Shown one piece after another: positions 26,010-36,717 of a DNA stretch of 64,000 bases (within the stretch, counting starts at the first letter, position 1; the number at the start of each line of letters is the position of its first letter). Position numbers and translations under genes: made by a program. The stretch is from Gammaproteobacteria bacterium (GTDB lineage: Bacteria; Pseudomonadota; Gammaproteobacteria; Pseudomonadales; Pseudohongiellaceae). The stretch is taken from positions 1 through 64,000 of the forward strand of contig JAQWZF010000018.1 of the NCBI GenBank assembly GCA_029253585.1. Direction: 5' to 3'. The notes below the pieces were generated by a model. The model was not told where the DNA came from and ran no database searches. It worked only from the letters and a program-made list of their open reading frames with translations.

Positions 26010-26519
26010 ATGGCATATAGAGACCAGCCTGATAAGAACGAAGAGGGCATGCAGGAAAAACTGATCCAGGTTAACCGCGTAGCAAAAGTGGTTAAGGGTG
26101 GTCGGATCTTTGGTTTTACAGCGCTCACTGCAGTTGGTGACGGCAATGGCCGTATCGGCTTTGGTCGCGGTAAGGCTAGAGAAGTCCCTTTGGCGATTCA
26201 GAAGGCGATGGAAGCAGCACGCCGCAACATGATTACCGTCAATCTTGACGGCCACACGTTGCAATATCCAATTAAAGCAAAGCACGGTGCCTCCAAGGTT
26301 TATATGCAGCCAGCCTCTGAAGGTTCAGGCGTAATTGCCGGTGGTGCAATGCGCGCCATTCTGGAATTAGCGGGTGTGCAGAATGTATTGGCTAAATGTT
26401 ATGGCTCAACTAATCCAGTTAACGTAGTGCGAGCTACGTTTAACGGTCTACGAGACATGCGTTCGCCTGAAGATATTGCCAATAAGCGCGGCAAGTCAGT
26501 CGAAGAGATAGTGGGTTAA
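26010..26519 (+). CDS. rpsE: 30S ribosomal protein S5
   Basis: [30 protein letters not shown]. Confidence 0.98.
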   Translation: MAYRDQPDKNEEGMQEKLIQVNRVAKVVKGGRIFGFTALTAVGDGNGRIGFGRGKAREVPLAIQKAMEAARRNMITVNLDGHTLQYPIKAKHGASKVYMQPASEGSGVIAGGAMRAILELAGVQNVLAKCYGSTNPVNVVRATFNGLRDMRSPEDIANKRGKSVEEIVG

Positions 26520-26553
26520 GAACTAACTGGGTTTAGTAATAGTAGGTTTGAAA

Positions 26554-26736
26554 ATGGCGAAGAAAAATACAGTCAAAGTGACTTTAGTACGTAGCCCAAT
26601 CGGTACACTTCCGAAGCACAAGCTCTGCTTGAAGGGTCTTGGCCTGCGTCGCATGAACCAATCCGTAGAGGTGGAAGATACACCATCGGTTCGCGGGATG
26701 ATTAACAAAGTTAGCTACATGGTCGCCGTAGACTAA
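26554..26736 (+). CDS. rpmD: 50S ribosomal protein L30
   Basis: [36 protein letters not shown]. Confidence 0.97.
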   Translation: MAKKNTVKVTLVRSPIGTLPKHKLCLKGLGLRRMNQSVEVEDTPSVRGMINKVSYMVAVD

Positions 26737-26746
26737 GGATATTGTG

Positions 26747-27313
26747 ATGGAACTAAATACATTAAGCCCAGCTCCTGGCAGCCAAAAAGCGAAGAAACGC
26801 GTAGGTCGTGGTGTCGGAAGTGGCTCTGGTAAGACTAGTGGCAGTGGTCACAAAGGTCAGAAGTCTCGCACTGGAGGTACAGTACGGCCAGGTTTTGAAG
26901 GCGGTCAAATGCCTTTGCAAATGCGACTGCCTAAGTATGGCTTCAGCTCTCGCATAGCCCGTGTTTCGGCTGAGATTCGCACATCAGAATTAAACAAGCT
27001 TGATGCAGACGTTATCACTGTAGAGGTTTTGCGTAAGGCGAACCTAATTACAGCCGGCATTAAGCGCGCGAAGGTGATGCTCTCTGGTGAGGTAACCAAA
27101 GCAGTTACTCTTGAAGGCATTGGCGCAACTAAGGGTGCACGCGCAGCTATCGAAGCTGCCGGTGGCAAGGTCATCGATGTTGAGGCCCCTGTTAAAGTTA
27201 AGAAGTTAGCGAAAAAGGCTGACAAGCCTGCCAAGGCAGAAAAGAAGAAGCCTGCTAAAGCTGCAAAGAAAGCTGCAGCGCCAGCGGATGACGCGCCGGC
27301 AGCAGAAGAATAG
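26747..27313 (+). CDS. rplO: 50S ribosomal protein L15 with Lys/Ala-rich C-terminal extension
   Basis: [44 protein letters not shown]... plus a ~40-aa Lys/Ala then acidic tail. Confidence 0.96.
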   Translation: MELNTLSPAPGSQKAKKRVGRGVGSGSGKTSGSGHKGQKSRTGGTVRPGFEGGQMPLQMRLPKYGFSSRIARVSAEIRTSELNKLDADVITVEVLRKANLITAGIKRAKVMLSGEVTKAVTLEGIGATKGARAAIEAAGGKVIDVEAPVKVKKLAKKADKPAKAEKKKPAKAAKKAAAPADDAPAAEE

Positions 27314-27343
27314 AGCCGATAAGCGAACTAACAAAGAAAAGTA

Positions 27344-28669
27344 ATGGCAAATAAACCAAACATAAATCCAGAAAACATAGGCGCGGGGCTCGGCGAGCTC
27401 AGGTCACGCCTGTTGTTCCTACTGTTTGCCATATTCGTCTATCGAGTTGGTACGCATATACCTGTGCCTGGAATAGATCCATTACAGTTGGCTTCCTTCT
27501 TTTCAGCACAGGAAGGCACCTTCACTGACATGATCAATATGTTCGGTGGCGGGGCGTTAGAGCGAATGAGCATCTTGGCTCTGGGTATAATGCCTTATAT
27601 TTCTGCCTCGATTATTATGCAGCTGCTATCTGCCGTGAGCCCACAGCTGGATCAGTTGAAGAAAGAGGGCGAGTCAGGCCGCCGCAAGATTTCACAATAC
27701 ACGCGTTATGGTGCCTTGGTTCTGGCAACAGTGCAGGGTACTGGTATGACAGTCGGGTTGCTGGCTCCTATGGCTTACGCCCCAGGCTTGGCATTCAACA
27801 TTACAGCGATCGTATCCCTGGTTACAGGAGCGATGTTCTTGATGTGGCTAGGTGAACAGATCACAGAGAAAGGAATCGGTAACGGTATATCCATGCTGAT
27901 TTTCGCCGGAATTGTTGCCGGTTTTCCTGCCGCGATCGGCACCTCGCTGACGCAGGCTTATGAAGGCCAGATCAATGGCGTTCTTCTGCTAGTAGTTGGA
28001 TTGATAGCGATCGGCGTTATCGGCTGCATCGTCTACATCGAGCGAGCACAGCGACGTATAACGGTTAACTATGCGAAGCGCCAGCAAGGCAGGAAGTTGT
28101 ATCAGGCTCAAGCTAGCCATCTACCCCTTAAGATCAATATGGCGGGTGTTATACCGGCAATTTTTGCCAGCAGTATCTTATTATTCCCTGCCAGTATCGC
28201 TAACTGGTTTGGACAGGCTGAGGGTTCGGAGTGGTTACAGGAGTTAGCCTTCCTGATCGGTCCTGGGCAGCCTCTGTACATCATTATATTTAGCGCGATG
28301 ATTATATTCTTCTGCTTTTTCTATACGGCATTGGTTTTTAATCCTCGTGATGTTGCCGAGAATCTGAAGCGCTCGAGTGCTTTTATTCCAGGGATTCGGC
28401 CAGGTGAGCAAACCGCGAAATATATCGACGGCGTAATCACCAGGCTCACTATGTTCGGTGCTGTATACATCACTCTTGTGTGTTTGTTACCGAATTTTAT
28501 GCAAATGTTTGCCAATGTGCCGTTTAACTTAGGTGGCACGGCACTGTTGATTTCGGTCGTTGTAACCATGGACTTTTGGTCTCAGGTACAGTCGCATCTA
28601 ATGTCTCATCAATACGATTCAATGATGAAGAAGTCAAAGCTAGGCAATTACGGACGTAGCGGTATTTAG
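27344..28669 (+). CDS. secY: preprotein translocase subunit SecY
   Basis: 10-TM SecY; position after rplO. Confidence 0.98.
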   Translation: MANKPNINPENIGAGLGELRSRLLFLLFAIFVYRVGTHIPVPGIDPLQLASFFSAQEGTFTDMINMFGGGALERMSILALGIMPYISASIIMQLLSAVSPQLDQLKKEGESGRRKISQYTRYGALVLATVQGTGMTVGLLAPMAYAPGLAFNITAIVSLVTGAMFLMWLGEQITEKGIGNGISMLIFAGIVAGFPAAIGTSLTQAYEGQINGVLLLVVGLIAIGVIGCIVYIERAQRRITVNYAKRQQGRKLYQAQASHLPLKINMAGVIPAIFASSILLFPASIANWFGQAEGSEWLQELAFLIGPGQPLYIIIFSAMIIFFCFFYTALVFNPRDVAENLKRSSAFIPGIRPGEQTAKYIDGVITRLTMFGAVYITLVCLLPNFMQMFANVPFNLGGTALLISVVVTMDFWSQVQSHLMSHQYDSMMKKSKLGNYGRSGI

Positions 28670-28677
28670 GAATACGT

Positions 28678-28749
28678 GGGGTCAGAGTAAAAATTCATTG
28701 ATGGAATGCCAGCATCACTGAATGGTGAGTGAATTTTTACCCTGACCCC
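28678..28749. repeat. ~72-bp inverted-repeat element, copy 2 (secY-rpmJ)
   Basis: GGGGTCAGAGTAAAAATTCA (28678-28697) vs TGAATTTTTACCCTGACCCC (28730-28749), 19/20 complementarity. Confidence 0.9.
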
Positions 28750-28769
28750 GAGAACAACGGAGAACGAAA

Positions 28770-28886
28770 ATGAAAGTTAGAGCATCTGTTAAGAAGATTT
28801 GCCGAAACTGCAAAGTAATTAAGCGTAATGGCTCTGTGCGAGTAATTTGCAAGGCCGAACCAAGACACAAACAACGTCAGGGATAG
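28770..28886 (+). CDS. rpmJ: 50S ribosomal protein L36 (38 aa; below ORF-track cutoff)
   Basis: Own translation: [38 protein letters not shown]. Confidence 0.96.
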   Translation: MKVRASVKKICRNCKVIKRNGSVRVICKAEPRHKQRQG

Positions 28887-28939
28887 TCCTGATTTAGACT
28901 GAATTCGTAGTTAAGAATAGTAGAGAACGGAGCACCTTT

Positions 28940-29296
28940 ATGGCACGTATTGCCGGAGTCAACATACCCGATAACAAGCATATCGTTATTTCTTTGCGTT
29001 ATGTTTTTGGAGTCGGTCCAACTACCGCAAGTGCGATTTGTGACAAGACTGGAATCACGCCTTCTACGAAGACTAGTGATCTTAGCCCTGAGCAACTAGA
29101 CACTATTCGCGCGGAAGTAGCTAACCTCACAACTGAGGGTGACCTGCGACGCGAAGTTTCGATGAATATTAAGCGTCTAATGGATCTAGGTTGTAACCGT
29201 GGTATTCGTCATCGTCGTTCCCTACCCGTTCGTGGGCAGCGTACCAAAACAAATGCAAGAACCAGAAAAGGCCCACGTAAGCCTATTCGCAAGTAA
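28940..29296 (+). CDS. rpsM: 30S ribosomal protein S13
   Basis: [26 protein letters not shown]. Confidence 0.98.
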   Translation: MARIAGVNIPDNKHIVISLRYVFGVGPTTASAICDKTGITPSTKTSDLSPEQLDTIRAEVANLTTEGDLRREVSMNIKRLMDLGCNRGIRHRRSLPVRGQRTKTNARTRKGPRKPIRK

Positions 29297-29305
29297 TTGC
29301 TAAAT

Positions 29306-29377
29306 GGGGTCAGAGTAATAAATCATTTAAAGTTCAGTGGATATTATCAGTCAGGCGATGAGTTTTACTCTGACCCC
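29306..29377. repeat. ~72-bp inverted-repeat element, copy 3 (rpsM-rpsK)
   Basis: GGGGTCAGAGTAA (29306-29318) and TTACTCTGACCCC (29365-29377) exact 13-bp ends; 72 bp total. Confidence 0.88.
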
Positions 29378-29413
29378 GAATCGAGCGAAATTTAGAGTTA
29401 GATGGAATAATTT

Positions 29414-29809
29414 ATGGCTAAGCCAGCAGAGAAGTCGACTAAGAAGAAAACCCGCAACGCCGTTATCGATGGCCTTGCTTTTATTCATGCATCTTTTAAC
29501 AACACGATCATCACTATTACCGATCGTCAGGGAAATGCATTGAGCTGGGCGACTGCCGGCGGTTCCGGTTTTCGTGGCTCTAGAAAGAGCACGCCCTTCG
29601 CGGCACAGGTCGCAGCTGAGAAAGCAGGAAAAGCGGCAATCGAACTTTATGGATTGCAGACTTTGGACGTAAAGGTTAATGGACCTGGTCCTGGTCGTGA
29701 ATCGGCTGTTAGAGCGCTAAATAATTGCGGTCTTCGAGTCGGAAATATTACAGACGTCACGCCAATTCCACACAATGGTTGTCGACCGCCTAAGAAGCGA
29801 CGCGTTTAA
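29414..29809 (+). CDS. rpsK: 30S ribosomal protein S11
   Basis: [46 protein letters not shown]. Confidence 0.98.
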   Translation: MAKPAEKSTKKKTRNAVIDGLAFIHASFNNTIITITDRQGNALSWATAGGSGFRGSRKSTPFAAQVAAEKAGKAAIELYGLQTLDVKVNGPGPGRESAVRALNNCGLRVGNITDVTPIPHNGCRPPKKRRV

Positions 29810-29863
29810 ACGATAAGTAAGCAGAAGCTCTTCTGATACGTGCAAGAGCACAGGAGATAGATT

Positions 29864-30484
29864 ATGGCCCGTTATTTAGGCCCAAAATGTAAGTTGTCCC
29901 GCCGCGAAGGAACTGATTTGTTTCTTAAGAGCGGTGTTCGCCCTCTCGATAGCAAGTGTAAGGCAGATACGATTCCAGGCCAGCACGGCGCTCGTCGTGG
30001 TCGCTTATCGGATTACGGTGTTCAGCTGCGCGAGAAACAGAAAGTTCGCAGAACCTATGGTGTCTTGGAGAAGCAGTTCCGTGGCTACTATAAAGAAGCG
30101 GCGCGATTAAAGGGTGCTACGGGTGAGAACCTTCTGCAGCTCTTGGAATGCCGACTGGATAACGTCGTATATCGTATGGGTTTCGGTTCGACTCGTGCCG
30201 AAGCGCGTCAGCTCGTTGCGCATAAATCTATTACAGTGAACGGTGAAGTGGTTAATATTGCTTCTTATCGTGTAGCCGAAGGCGACTCTGTAGCGATTCG
30301 CCAGAAAGCCAAAGAACAACTACGTATTAAATCAGCATTGGAACTAGCTTCGCAGCGTAACCCAATCGATTGGATTTCAGTAGATCAGAGCAAACTTGAA
30401 GGTCAGTTCACGCGTAAGCCTGAACGCGAAGATCTGCCTGCTGAGATCAATGAGAACCTTATCGTCGAGCTATATTCCAAGTAG
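29864..30484 (+). CDS. rpsD: 30S ribosomal protein S4
   Basis: [24 protein letters not shown]. Confidence 0.98.
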   Translation: MARYLGPKCKLSRREGTDLFLKSGVRPLDSKCKADTIPGQHGARRGRLSDYGVQLREKQKVRRTYGVLEKQFRGYYKEAARLKGATGENLLQLLECRLDNVVYRMGFGSTRAEARQLVAHKSITVNGEVVNIASYRVAEGDSVAIRQKAKEQLRIKSALELASQRNPIDWISVDQSKLEGQFTRKPEREDLPAEINENLIVELYSK

Positions 30485-30510
30485 TGACAATCACACAAAG
30501 GGTGGATTTC

Positions 30511-31509
30511 ATGCAAATTTCATTATCAGATTTTTTAACACCGCAAGTGATACAGGTCGACGAATTCGATTCCTGTCACTCGAAGGTTGTGCTTGAGCCT
30601 CTAGAGCGTGGCTTTGGTCATACTCTGGGTAATGCGCTAAGAAGAATTTTGCTTTCTTCTATGCCTGGCTGTGCGGTTGAAGAAGTCGAGATCGATGGTG
30701 TCGTACATGAGTACAGCACTATCGAAGGCGTACGCGAAGATGTGATTGAGATTCTTCTCAATCTGAAAGGTGTAGCCATAGTATTAAATAACAACGATGA
30801 GGCAGTACTCACCCTGAACAAGAAAGGCTCAGGTACTGTTACAGCGGCAGACATTGCCGTAGATCACGATGTTGAGATCATTAACCCTGATCATGTTATC
30901 GCCAACCTGAATGGGAATGGTGAGTTGAATATGCGTCTGACTGTTCGCAAGGGCAGAGGTTATTCTCCAGCAGATAGCCGTACATCTGACGACGACGAGA
31001 CACGCAGTGTAGGCAAGCTAGTACTAGATGCCTCGTACACACCTGTTATTCGTGTATCGTACTCAGTAGAGAACGCACGTGTAGAACAACGAACAGACCT
31101 AGATAAGCTGGTTATAGATTTAGAAACTAACGGTACTATCGATCCGGAAGAAGCGATTCGTCGCGCTGCTACAATTCTTCAGCATCAACTAGCTGTATTT
31201 GTTGATCTACAGAGTGAGATTGTCGCCGAGCCAGAAGAGCACGAAGATGAGATTGATCCGATCTTGCTTCGCCCGGTCGACGATCTTGAGCTTACAGTTC
31301 GTTCCGCGAACTGCTTAAAAGCGGAAGACATCTATTACATTGGGGATCTTATTCAGCGCACAGAAGTTGAGTTGTTGAAGACACCAAACCTAGGTAAGAA
31401 GTCTCTAACAGAGATTAAAGACGTATTGGCTACGCGTGGACTATCACTTGGCCTGCGACTTGAAAACTGGCCTCCGTCTAGTCTTAAATCTGACGATCGG
31501 GCGGCTTAG
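30511..31509 (+). CDS. rpoA: DNA-directed RNA polymerase alpha subunit
   Basis: [19 protein letters not shown]...; ATG 30511 preferred over 30484. Confidence 0.97.
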   Translation: MQISLSDFLTPQVIQVDEFDSCHSKVVLEPLERGFGHTLGNALRRILLSSMPGCAVEEVEIDGVVHEYSTIEGVREDVIEILLNLKGVAIVLNNNDEAVLTLNKKGSGTVTAADIAVDHDVEIINPDHVIANLNGNGELNMRLTVRKGRGYSPADSRTSDDDETRSVGKLVLDASYTPVIRVSYSVENARVEQRTDLDKLVIDLETNGTIDPEEAIRRAATILQHQLAVFVDLQSEIVAEPEEHEDEIDPILLRPVDDLELTVRSANCLKAEDIYYIGDLIQRTEVELLKTPNLGKKSLTEIKDVLATRGLSLGLRLENWPPSSLKSDDRAA

Positions 31510-31544
31510 AATTAATCTAGCCCTTAAGAATAAGGTAACGAGTT

Positions 31545-31952
31545 ATGCGTCATCGACAAAGCGGTCGCCAGCTAAATAGAAATAGTTCGCACCGACAAGC
31601 CATGTTCAGAAATATGACTATTTCATTGGTTGAACATGAAATCATTAAGACCACACTGATCAAGGCGAAAGAACTGAGATCTGTTGCGGAGCCTTTAATT
31701 ACTCTGGCAAAGAATGACAGTGTGGCTAATCGCCGCTTGGCATTTAGTCGTACTCGTAGCAAGGCTACGGTGGGTAAATTGTTTACCGAGCTCGGTCCAC
31801 GTTACACGGACCGACCTGGCGGCTATATACGCATTCTTAAGTGCGGCGAGCGTGCAGGCGATAAAGCAACTATGGCTTATGTTGAGCTAGTAGGTCGCCC
31901 AAATGCGGAGGCTAGCGACACTGAATCAGCGGCGGGAACTGCAGAGGATTAG
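31545..31952 (+). CDS. rplQ: 50S ribosomal protein L17
   Basis: [24 protein letters not shown]. Confidence 0.98.
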   Translation: MRHRQSGRQLNRNSSHRQAMFRNMTISLVEHEIIKTTLIKAKELRSVAEPLITLAKNDSVANRRLAFSRTRSKATVGKLFTELGPRYTDRPGGYIRILKCGERAGDKATMAYVELVGRPNAEASDTESAAGTAED

Positions 31953-31976
31953 CCTGTTAGGTTTTCATCGTATTAA

Positions 31977-32005
31977 GAAAAGCCGAGTTTTGCTCGGCTT
32001 TTTTA
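31977..32005 (+). terminator. intrinsic terminator after rplQ
   Basis: AAAAGCCGAG-TTTTG-CTCGGCTTTTTTA. Confidence 0.9.
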
Positions 32006-32047
32006 TTGGTTCCAATCTTTAAAAGACTTTATAGAGGTCAGCAATCA

Positions 32048-33223
32048 ATGAAATCTTTCCACCCTCCAGTACGTACTCTAATGGGGCCTGGTCCCTCCGA
32101 TGTAAACCCACGCATCCTAGAGGCGCTTTCACGTCCTACTATCGGTCATCTCGATCCAGCCTTCATCCAGATGATGGATGAGACGAAGCAGTTATTGCAA
32201 CAGGCTTTCAAGACCGGCAACGAACTAACGATGCCAGTATCTGCGCCGGGGTCGGCGGGAATGGAAACTGTGTTCACGAACCTGCTCGAGCGGGGAGACA
32301 AGGTGATAATCTGTCAGAATGGGGTTTTCGGCGGACGCATGAAAGAAAACGTCGAGCGCTGTGGCGCCGAGGCGATTATGGTGGAAGATGCTTGGGGCAG
32401 CACTATCGATATCGATAAGGCGGAGCAGGCCTTAACTGATACCCCTGATGCTAAGGCCATTGCCTTCGTTCATGCTGAGACTTCTACGGGAGTGCGCTCC
32501 GATATTCAGGCCCTATGTGGCTTAGCCGCGAAGTACGATTGCCTCTCTATCGTTGATGCGGTGACGTCATTAGGTGGGATCGAGCTAGAAGTAGATGGGT
32601 GGGGGATCGATGCAATCTATTCTGGCACGCAGAAGTGCCTGTCGTGTGTGCCGGGTTTGTCTCCCGTATCCTTTTCCGAGCGTGCGGCGCGGGTAATCCG
32701 AGAGCGCAAGTCCAAGGTTCAGAGTTGGTTCCTCGATCTGAATTTGGTCATGGGCTATTGGGGTGGCGAAGCGAAGCGCTCTTACCATCATACGGCGCCA
32801 GTAAATTCTCTCTATGCATTGCACGAGTCCTTGCTCATCCTTCAGGAAGAGGGTTTGCAGAATGCGTGGAGCCGTCATGCATTGAATCATGAGGCTCTAC
32901 TTGCAGGCTTGGAGACTCTGGGCTTGAAATTTATCGTCGACAAGGAATTCCGCCTACCACAATTGAACGCCGTCTCTTTTCCGGACTCTATCGACGATGC
33001 AACCGTGCGATCAGCTCTATTAAATGATTACAACTTGGAAATTGGAGCCGGTCTGGGAGCCTTGGCAGGTTCCGTGTGGCGTATCGGTCTGATGGGTTTT
33101 GCCAGCAATAAGAGCAATGTGCTTATGTGTGTTTCGGCGCTTGGTAATGTATTAGCTGCCCAGGGCATGCCGGTGGATGTGAGTAAGGCGGTGGCTGCGG
33201 CCGGAGCCGTCTACACAGCCTAA
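32048..33223 (+). CDS. PLP-dependent alanine/serine-glyoxylate aminotransferase family protein
   Basis: LMGPGPSDVNPRILEALSRPTIGHLDPAF...; PLP-lysine region YSGTQKCLSCVPGLSPVSFS. Confidence 0.9.
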   Translation: MKSFHPPVRTLMGPGPSDVNPRILEALSRPTIGHLDPAFIQMMDETKQLLQQAFKTGNELTMPVSAPGSAGMETVFTNLLERGDKVIICQNGVFGGRMKENVERCGAEAIMVEDAWGSTIDIDKAEQALTDTPDAKAIAFVHAETSTGVRSDIQALCGLAAKYDCLSIVDAVTSLGGIELEVDGWGIDAIYSGTQKCLSCVPGLSPVSFSERAARVIRERKSKVQSWFLDLNLVMGYWGGEAKRSYHHTAPVNSLYALHESLLILQEEGLQNAWSRHALNHEALLAGLETLGLKFIVDKEFRLPQLNAVSFPDSIDDATVRSALLNDYNLEIGAGLGALAGSVWRIGLMGFASNKSNVLMCVSALGNVLAAQGMPVDVSKAVAAAGAVYTA

Positions 33224-33286
33224 CCCAACTTGATTATTGGTCAATTAACTACAGCTCAGACTATCCTCTGAGTAGGTGTTTCCTTC

Positions 33287-34201
33287 ATGCAGGCTAGCAA
33301 ACCCGCGCTAGAAGACTATCTGGTGCTTATATTGCTCTCCGCGATTTGGGGAGCATCTTTTCTCTTCTTACGGGTGAGTTCTCCGGTTTTCGGACCCTTC
33401 TTCCTTATAGAAATGCGCGTGGCATCTGGTCTTTTGGTCTTGTTGCCGCTTTGTATAGCGATGAAGAAGCATCATGAGATAATAGCAAACTGGCGCTCAC
33501 TCTTCGTGCTTAGCCTTTGCAATATGACGCTGCCATTCTGTCTTTTAGCCTATGCGACTTTGAGTATCGGGGCGGGGTTCGCTTCGATACTCAATGCAAC
33601 TGTTCCATTCTTTACAGCTATTCTAGCGTTTACTTTCTGGCAGCAAAAGTTATCCCTAACCGCCGTCATGGGCATGCTGCTTGGGTTTGTTGGCGTGGTT
33701 CTCTTGATGCTGAGCTACTCGGGGCCTATCGCGGCTAACGTACCCCTAAAGGCGATTGCGGCGGGTTTGCTGGGGGCAGTGCTCTACGGCCTTGCTATCA
33801 ATCTAACTGCCGCACACCTGTACAAGTTAAGTGGTGTGGCGATTACCACCGGCAGTTTACTATTCTCTTCCATCATTCTACTGCCGTTTGCCTATTGGCA
33901 GATGCCTGATGTGTTACCAACGGGTTCAATCTGGTTTAGTGTGTTCTCTCTTGGGATTGTCTGCACCGGCTTCGCCTTCGTACTCTTCTACCGTCTCATC
34001 TCGCGCATAGGCTCGAATCTGGCTGTTACCAATACTTTCCTCATACCTCTGTTTAGCCTGTTTTGGGGTAATCTCTTTCTTGCCGAAGAAGTCACAACAT
34101 TCATGCTATTCGCCTGTATGCTGGTACTCGCCGGAGTGGGCATGACTACTGGAACCTTGGCCAGATTGCTCATTTTCTGCCGAGCTAAATTAGTCAGATA
34201 A
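33287..34201 (+). CDS. EamA/DMT-family transporter
   Basis: ~10 TM helices; LLSAIWGASFLFLRV. Confidence 0.88.
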   Translation: MQASKPALEDYLVLILLSAIWGASFLFLRVSSPVFGPFFLIEMRVASGLLVLLPLCIAMKKHHEIIANWRSLFVLSLCNMTLPFCLLAYATLSIGAGFASILNATVPFFTAILAFTFWQQKLSLTAVMGMLLGFVGVVLLMLSYSGPIAANVPLKAIAAGLLGAVLYGLAINLTAAHLYKLSGVAITTGSLLFSSIILLPFAYWQMPDVLPTGSIWFSVFSLGIVCTGFAFVLFYRLISRIGSNLAVTNTFLIPLFSLFWGNLFLAEEVTTFMLFACMLVLAGVGMTTGTLARLLIFCRAKLVR

Positions 34202-34348
34202 ATCCTGATGCAGGGTGTAGGCTCAGTGAGAACATCGTCTACGCCAAAAACAGCTGAAAGGCGTCCTATACTGGCTAAAATAGTCAATAAAAACAGACAG
34301 ATGCACAAATTTTGCAGTTTTCCAATTCCTACTAACGTATGGCATTGA

Positions 34349-34624
34349 TTGAGCAAAACATGTTCGTCATCCCAATTAGCATTCACCACAGCATCTTCTA
34401 CCGCCGCAATGGCTGGCAACTTGACCGGCACGAAAGTGTGCTTGAGCCAGGTTCCAGGTTCGGCTGCGATCCCTATCGACAATGAACTCGATGATGGTCT
34501 GGGTGCGACGGGTCGTCTGCGAGCTACTATCGGTAGCAGCGGTGTAAACACTAACCCAAGCAACGCAGTACTTGCGGCGCTTTATTCTGAAGACAACGTT
34601 TATACGATTTGCTACAGAATCTAA
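34349..34624 (+). pseudogene. C-terminal fragment of a type IV prepilin-like protein (gene remnant)
   Basis: TGTKVCLSQVPGSAAIPIDNELDDGLGATGRLRATI...YTICYRI pilin-like tail; no N-terminal prepilin segment; frame is preceded directly by a stop. Confidence 0.35.
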
Positions 34625-34628
34625 AGTC

Positions 34629-34652
34629 CCTAGCTAGTTAGTACTAGCTAGG
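34629..34652. repeat. 9-bp-arm palindrome
   Basis: CCTAGCTAG-TTAGTA-CTAGCTAGG. Confidence 0.6.
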
Positions 34653-34657
34653 AATTA

Positions 34658-34692
34658 AAAACCCGAGTGCTTCTAGTGCTCGGTTTTTTTTA
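34658..34692 (+). terminator. intrinsic terminator
   Basis: AAAACCCGAG...CTCGGTTTTTTTT, 9-bp stem with a bulged C and a T-run. Confidence 0.75.
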
Positions 34693-34720
34693 TGTGCAGC
34701 AAGTAGCTTGGGAGGCTGGT

Positions 34721-35215
34721 CTAACCATTATGTGTGGCTTCACCTGAGGCAGCGAAAAAGCTGAAGAGCAGTAGAGGCCATATTCCGACATGGACCATGA
34801 CATCGGCTGTATTGAATACATAGTTCCAGTAGGGAATATGCTGGATGTCGATAAAGTCGATCACGCTGCCATAGACAAACCTATCGAGTATGTTGCTGGC
34901 GCCGCCACCGACGATGAAACCGAAGCAGATGTATTCGTAGCGCATTATCGATGGGCTAAACCAGAGATAGGCGCTAACGCCCAGCAGAAGCGCGATACTG
35001 ATCACCGCGAAAATTCCACCCATGCCTTGCAACATGCCGAACACGCCGCCGTGGTTGCGAATGTGGGTGAAGTGAATAAGGCTATTCAACTCGACAGAGG
35101 TGTTCTCCGGGATAGTGCTATTTACCCAATAGCCGATTAATTGAGATACGACCAGTACGCCTAGCACGATTCCGGCAAAGCAAAGCATGTTGATGGTTTT
35201 CTTGGGTAACTGCAT
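34721..35215 (-). CDS. lspA: signal peptidase II-like protein (LspA family)
   Basis: RNHGGVFGM, GGGASNILDRFVYGSVIDFID and FNTADVMVHVG motifs with TM helices. Confidence 0.85.
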   Translation of the reverse strand: MQLPKKTINMLCFAGIVLGVLVVSQLIGYWVNSTIPENTSVELNSLIHFTHIRNHGGVFGMLQGMGGIFAVISIALLLGVSAYLWFSPSIMRYEYICFGFIVGGGASNILDRFVYGSVIDFIDIQHIPYWNYVFNTADVMVHVGIWPLLLFSFFAASGEATHNG

Positions 35216-35263
35216 AGACTCTTTCTAAACACGCTATTTCTAAATTATCGGGCTCAGCCTCGT

Positions 35264-36073
35264 TTAGTTTTCCAGCAACGCAAAGAGCTCACGCAGTCTT
35301 ATCGCGTTAGCGCCAACGTCCCCGGTGCCTACTCGCGATACTGACCTGGCATCAACTACTGTATCAGCCCCCTGCTGGGTAATCTTAATCACTATGTCGT
35401 CCTTGAAGCGAAACCAAAAGGTAGTGTCCGTTGCCTCGATTCGCCCTGCGGATGCATCCGCCGCAACCAGCTCCCAGCCTAATTCAGCTAGGGCTTCCAG
35501 GGCCTTTGCAAATATCGCATCTTCGGATTCGCTGTAGCGCTGTGTGACTAGATCGGGAAAGGCTTCATCGGTCAGTTCGATTAATTGCTGCGGGGTCATA
35601 TTGTTCGAACCACCATAGACTAGGGTGTTAGGCGCATCGGCACGAAGCGGCACTACTGCAACAAACTCGGGAGGGCTAACTCGATTCGTGGATATATCGT
35701 GTATAGGGGGATAGTTCACTCCTTCGCCGGGACGGAAACTTTCTGGAATCAGGTAGGCAACCCATGCCAGCAGTGCGCCGATCGCGGCGAACCCGATGAA
35801 CTTACCGGCATTCTTTATACTAAAAAGCTGCCCGCCCAAGACCGTGGAGATGGCCAATGCACTGCAGGCCCAGGCTATCCATTGTCCGTACTGGTTAGCT
35901 ACCCCCAAGAGGGAGAATCCACGCCGGAAGTCCCATAAGCCCAGCCAGATGCCTGCGGCTGAGGCCAGCGTTAGCAGGCCCAGACCAAAACCGGCGATGA
36001 GGCTTGTTAGCCCCGCAAGCTTTAGTCCCCGTCTCGATTTCATGAAGGATGGATCGCTTATTTCGATAGTCAT
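35264..36073 (-). CDS. DUF1499 domain protein, N-terminal TM helices
   Basis: C-terminal half ...AFAKALEALAELGWELVAADASAGRIEATDTTFWFRFKDDIVIKI resembles DUF1499. Confidence 0.8.
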   Translation of the reverse strand: MTIEISDPSFMKSRRGLKLAGLTSLIAGFGLGLLTLASAAGIWLGLWDFRRGFSLLGVANQYGQWIAWACSALAISTVLGGQLFSIKNAGKFIGFAAIGALLAWVAYLIPESFRPGEGVNYPPIHDISTNRVSPPEFVAVVPLRADAPNTLVYGGSNNMTPQQLIELTDEAFPDLVTQRYSESEDAIFAKALEALAELGWELVAADASAGRIEATDTTFWFRFKDDIVIKITQQGADTVVDARSVSRVGTGDVGANAIRLRELFALLEN

Positions 36074-36075
36074 AG

Positions 36076-36717
36076 TTATTCCTCATTCACTGCCTGGTCA
36101 GCATATTGCAAGATACTAGCTACGCTATCGCCATCATTGGCGCTAATGGCAACGATACTGTGGGCGCAATTATGCATCCGCGGGGGCTTCCATAATTGAT
36201 CCATACTATGACCTTCGACATGACAAAGATAAGACTTTATCAATGCGCCGTGGCTAACAATCGCGATTTTAGGCGAAGTGCTGGCATTTTTCTTGTGTGT
36301 AGTTTCTATGTCGGCAACGGCATCAACGGCGCGCTGCTGCAAGTCGAAGAAACTCTCTGCGCCTGCTACCTGAAAGAGATGGGGCTGCTGCCAGAAGTGT
36401 TGATGAGACTCAGGCTCTCGCTGCGCGAGGTCCTCATACAGATGCCCCTCCCAGGGGCCGAGGAATATTTCCCGCAGTTCATCCAGGTAGCTAATCTCTG
36501 TTTGTCCATTGCCAAAGGCATGCTCTGCAGTCTGACGTGTACGCAGACTGCTACTGCAGTAGACTTTGTCGAATTTTATATGTCGAATGCGCTGGCCTAG
36601 TTCCTGCGCCTGCTGAATGCCCAGTGCCGTCAGCTGCGATTCGCTCTGCCCCTGAACACGCCGTTCTTTATTCCAGTCGGTCTCTCCGTGACGAATTAGA
36701 TGAAGTTCCAAGGTCAA
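36076..36717 (-). CDS. histidine phosphatase family protein
   Basis: [29 protein letters not shown]; overlaps glpK stop. Confidence 0.92.
   Translation of the reverse strand: MTLELHLIRHGETDWNKERRVQGQSESQLTALGIQQAQELGQRIRHIKFDKVYCSSSLRTRQTAEHAFGNGQTEISYLDELREIFLGPWEGHLYEDLAQREPESHQHFWQQPHLFQVAGAESFFDLQQRAVDAVADIETTHKKNASTSPKIAIVSHGALIKSYLCHVEGHSMDQLWKPPRMHNCAHSIVAISANDGDSVASILQYADQAVNEE

Noticed and set aside
33988-34563. 191-aa minus-strand ORF
   Set aside because: Overlaps the EamA transporter 3' end and the pilin-like remnant; no recognisable domain.
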